Shown: positions 61,779-64,000 of the stretch, piece after piece
Position numbering within the stretch: position 1 is the first letter of the stretch
How the letters are laid out: every line of letters begins with the position of its first letter
DNA from: an uncultured Erysipelotrichaceae bacterium
Lineage (GTDB): Bacteria; Bacillota_I; Bacilli_A; Erysipelotrichales; Erysipelotrichaceae
DNA: 64,000 nt
Direction of reading: 5' to 3'
NCBI GenBank assembly: GCA_945875435.1
Contig: CAMCKH010000003.1
Coordinates: forward strand, 47,109-111,108
Made by a program: the position numbers and the translations under genes
Notes under the pieces: generated by a model
Database searches by the model: none
The model's input: the letters and a program-made list of their open reading frames with translations, nothing else
Told to the model about the DNA's origin: nothing

Positions 61779-64000
61779 TTATTCTTCATCTTTTTTACGA
61801 GATTTAATAATGAATAATCCTGAAATCGCAATTCCAATACTTCCTAAAACTTGAACTAATACATTATTATGACCAGTCTTAGGTAGCGATAAAATATTAT
61901 TTGTTTCTGCAGGAATGTACGGTGTAATAGTAACATTAGCTTTTAAGGTATCAAAACTTCCATCAGGATAAGTTATAGTAACATTACCGTTATTGTCAAC
62001 AGTGATGTTTGTGCCTGTTGGTAAGTTATTGTTCTTAACAATCGCATCTTTAACAGCTTGTTTATCAGAATCAGTAAGTGCATTAATATTATTTACAGTT
62101 GTGATAGTAGTTTTAATATCAATTCTATCACTTGTTTTTTGACTTGCTGGTACTGAAGCTGGATCGTCATGTTTTGAACCCGCAGTTAATTCTTCAAGAT
62201 TGGTAAATCCATCTTTATCATCATCAGCTAATAAATCAAACGGATTAATAATACTAGTTGTGCTATCGCCCTTCTTAGTTTCCATAACTGTCTTAGTAGG
62301 AAGGATAGTGTCAGTAGTTTTATCTGGATAAGTTATAGTAACAGTTCCGTCATTTTCAACCACAATCACTGTTCTATCAGGTAAGACATTTTCTTTTCTA
62401 ATCTTATCTTCAATTTCTTGTTTTTCATCTAAAGTAAGATTATTATTATCCTTAACAGTTATAGGTCCACTTATTGTAGCATCGTATCTTTCAGCATCAG
62501 TCTTACTAGGAACTAAGATTACTTCAGCACTGTCAGATGTTTTATTTCCATTTTTTGCGATAACTGAAATTGCAGTATCGTTTTCTATTTCAGCACGAGA
62601 GATGATAATCTTATCTCCATCTGGATGAGCTACTGGTATAGAATTATCAGGAACTATCCATTTACCTTGTTCATCCTTAGTAATTTCAACAGAAACTGGA
62701 TTAGTTTGTCCTTTAGGAGTGAATGTTATAACAATACTTGTGGTGTTATCCTTATTAGGAGTTATTATCACATTGTTGTTGTCAAAATCTTCTTCAATCT
62801 TAGGTATTTCAGGAGTTAATACTTCACTTGGTGCTACAACAGTTACTGGAGTATTTGAAGTTACATCACCATTCTTAGCAATCACGCTCACAGAAGTTCC
62901 ATCTTTAACTAAATTTTCAGGAATAATAATATTATTACCATCTTGTCCAAATCCATTTGGAAGATCATAACTTCCATCAGGTAATTTATTAACAACTACC
63001 GTAACAGGATTTTCAGTTCCTTCTGGTATGTAAGTTATTTCTAAGCTGGTTACATTATCGCCCTTAGGTGTAATTATAATATCTCTATTATCATTTGTAG
63101 TTACATCAGGGTTTTCTGGAGCAGTTGGTGCTGGAGTTTGTGGTGTATTAATTGTAGCAGCATCGCTAGAACTTGCATCGTTATTTTTAGAAATTGCTGT
63201 TACAGTTGTATTATCTTTAACTTCACTTTCCGGAATCACAATTTTTCCATCAACTACTTTAATGTTAGAGCCTTCTGGAGCCTTCCAAGTACCATCAGGT
63301 TGTTTTTCAACAGTTACTTTAGTAGGGTTTTCTTCTCCTGTCTTAGTATAAGTTATTTCAATGCTTGTAACATTATCTGTTGGAGGAGTAATCACAACAT
63401 CTTTTCCTTCGTTGATTTCAATAGTTGGAGCAACAGGAGCAACGCTTGTGGTATTTTGTGCAGGAACTACTTTTGCATTCGGATCGCTAGTTAAAGTATC
63501 ACCATTCTTAGCAACCACGCTCACAGAAGTTCCATCTTTAACTTCACTTTCCGGAATCACAATTTTTCCATCAACTACTTGAATGTTAGAGCCATCTGGA
63601 GCTTTCCAAGTACCATCAGGTTGTTTTTCAACAGTTACTTTAGTAGGGTTTTCTTCTCCTGTCTTAGTATAAGTTATTTCAATACTTGTAACATTATCTG
63701 TTGGAGGAGTTATAGTAACAGTTCCATCCACCACATCTACAGCTGGTTTTTCTGGAGCTTTTATTTCTGTTGGTTTAACAGGGTCAATTACTGAACCACC
63801 ACCATTAGAAGCAACATCACCATTCTTAGCAATCGCAGAAACACTAGTTCCATCTTTAACTTCACTTTCCGGAATCACAATATTTCCGTCAATTACTTGA
63901 ATGTTAGAGCCATCCGGAGCTTTCCAACTACCATCAGGTTGTTTTTCAACAGTTACTTTAGTAGGGTTTTCTTCTCCTGTCTTAGTATAAGTTATTTCAA
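61779..64000 (-). CDS. LPXTG-anchored repeat-rich surface protein, 5' part beyond the window
   Basis: The frame is open to base 64000, so at least 739 C-terminal residues are seen. Tandem Ig-like modules of 106-107 residues repeat, each with a V-T-S-[IL]-E-I-T-Y core, PDGTWKAP-like and ESEVKDGTSVSVIAKNGD-like segments. The two rightmost copies are nearly identical and copies diverge toward the C terminus. Then come two related modules around VTITYPD, a calcium-type loop LLADDDKDGFTNLEELTAG between them, and a sorting signal LPKTG, hydrophobic helix and KSRKKDEE tail. It is a long wall-anchored protein, probably an adhesin. The start, signal peptide and any binding domain are outside the window. 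Confidence 0.88.
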   Translation of the reverse strand, partial: EITYTKTGEENPTKVTVEKQPDGSWKAPDGSNIQVIDGNIVIPESEVKDGTSVSAIAKNGDVASNGGGSVIDPVKPTEIKAPEKPAVDVVDGTVTITPPTDNVTSIEITYTKTGEENPTKVTVEKQPDGTWKAPDGSNIQVVDGKIVIPESEVKDGTSVSVVAKNGDTLTSDPNAKVVPAQNTTSVAPVAPTIEINEGKDVVITPPTDNVTSIEITYTKTGEENPTKVTVEKQPDGTWKAPEGSNIKVVDGKIVIPESEVKDNTTVTAISKNNDASSSDAATINTPQTPAPTAPENPDVTTNDNRDIIITPKGDNVTSLEITYIPEGTENPVTVVVNKLPDGSYDLPNGFGQDGNNIIIPENLVKDGTSVSVIAKNGDVTSNTPVTVVAPSEVLTPEIPKIEEDFDNNNVIITPNKDNTTSIVITFTPKGQTNPVSVEITKDEQGKWIVPDNSIPVAHPDGDKIIISRAEIENDTAISVIAKNGNKTSDSAEVILVPSKTDAERYDATISGPITVKDNNNLTLDEKQEIEDKIRKENVLPDRTVIVVENDGTVTITYPDKTTDTILPTKTVMETKKGDSTTSIINPFDLLADDDKDGFTNLEELTAGSKHDDPASVPASQKTSDRIDIKTTITTVNNINALTDSDKQAVKDAIVKNNNLPTGTNITVDNNGNVTITYPDGSFDTLKANVTITPYIPAETNNILSLPKTGHNNVLVQVLGSIGIAISGLFIIKSRKKDEE
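63240..64000. repeat. Tandem repeats of about 318-321 bp in the surface-protein gene
   Basis: A block containing CCAAGTACCATCAGG and GTTTTTCAACAGTTAC recurs at about 63285, 63606 and 63924, i.e. at spacings of 321 and 318 bp. The rightmost units match almost base for base, so copy number may vary by recombination. Further, more diverged units lie leftward to about 62560. Confidence 0.85.

Noticed and set aside
63138..63794. Several rightward ORFs opposite the repeat region of the surface protein
   Set aside because: They recur only because the leftward gene is repetitive, lack ribosome sites and give low-complexity Ser/Phe/Asn-rich translations.
1..64000. CRISPR arrays, prophage, insertion sequences or replication origin
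   Set aside because: No regularly spaced short repeats, transposase, integrase with attachment sites or DnaA-box cluster was seen; the only tyrosine recombinase is XerC in its normal place.

Overview
The window is about 27% G+C by eye and reads as one ordinary chromosomal stretch of a low-GC Gram-positive bacterium (Bacillota). TGA is used as a stop and tryptophan is encoded by TGG, so this is not a mollicute with a reassigned code. Bacilli-type gene order (infC-rpmI-rplT-rplS-lepB-rbgA-rnhB-dprA-topA-trmFO-xerC), a MurT/GatD-like pair, an LtaS-like enzyme, LPXTG surface proteins and an IgA1-protease-like M26 peptidase point to a host-associated member of the Bacilli. Gemella or a close relative is my best guess; this is inference from gene content, not a database match. 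I see no prophage, insertion sequence, integrated element, CRISPR array or replication origin.

Layout. 1-5.1 kb: the end of an amino-acid ABC ATPase, a divergent SpoU methyltransferase, a diverged MurT-GatD pair, a DUF402 phosphatase, thiamine pyrophosphokinase and XerC. 5.1-12.8 kb: a long leftward block of core information-processing genes, ending upstream in an L20-type leader and an infC gene with a non-AUG start. 12.8-26.1 kb: the accessory and surface region, with a giant M26 metalloprotease, a DUF2200 gene, an LPXTG-anchored DUF1460 amidase, an LtaS-like phosphotransferase, a secreted class-3 lipase and a flavoprotein with a Cys-rich tail. 26.2-43.8 kb: a divergent Amt protein, then leftward housekeeping genes (rsmF, ribF, truB, L-serine dehydratase, a YhiN-type flavoprotein, a DEAD helicase, a MurJ/YtgP-type flippase, a lipoprotein, deoC, murE, rsmE, uvrC, mutS2, cvpA). 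43.9-50.6 kb: a saccharopine-dehydrogenase-family enzyme, a CorC/HlyC transporter behind a short upstream ORF, two small membrane proteins, a large membrane protein, rpsD with its leader, and a YesL-like protein. 50.6-64 kb: a glucose-type PTS operon (EIIA, LicT-type antiterminator, EIICB), a phosphodiesterase, an M18 aminopeptidase, a tRNA-Ser/Asp/Gly cluster, dut, a Cof-type HAD phosphatase, an APC permease, an EcsAB-like ABC exporter and the C-terminal part of a repeat-rich LPXTG adhesin that runs off the right edge. Intergenic gaps are short and most transcription units end in clear hairpin-plus-T terminators.

The most unusual signals are these. (1) At least eleven genes have a -10 hexamer exactly 6 nt before the ATG and no Shine-Dalgarno, which predicts leaderless mRNAs at a frequency unusual for Bacillota. 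(2) Both subunits of the MurT-GatD lipid II amidase look-alike have lost catalytic and zinc-binding residues. (3) The hexamer TCGCAA/TTGCGA is strongly over-represented for such an AT-rich sequence. (4) An intrinsic terminator sits inside the 3' end of a SpoU gene, exactly where its motif 3 is degenerate. (5) An Amt homologue lacks the second pore histidine. (6) A 15-codon upstream ORF overlaps the start of the CorC gene.
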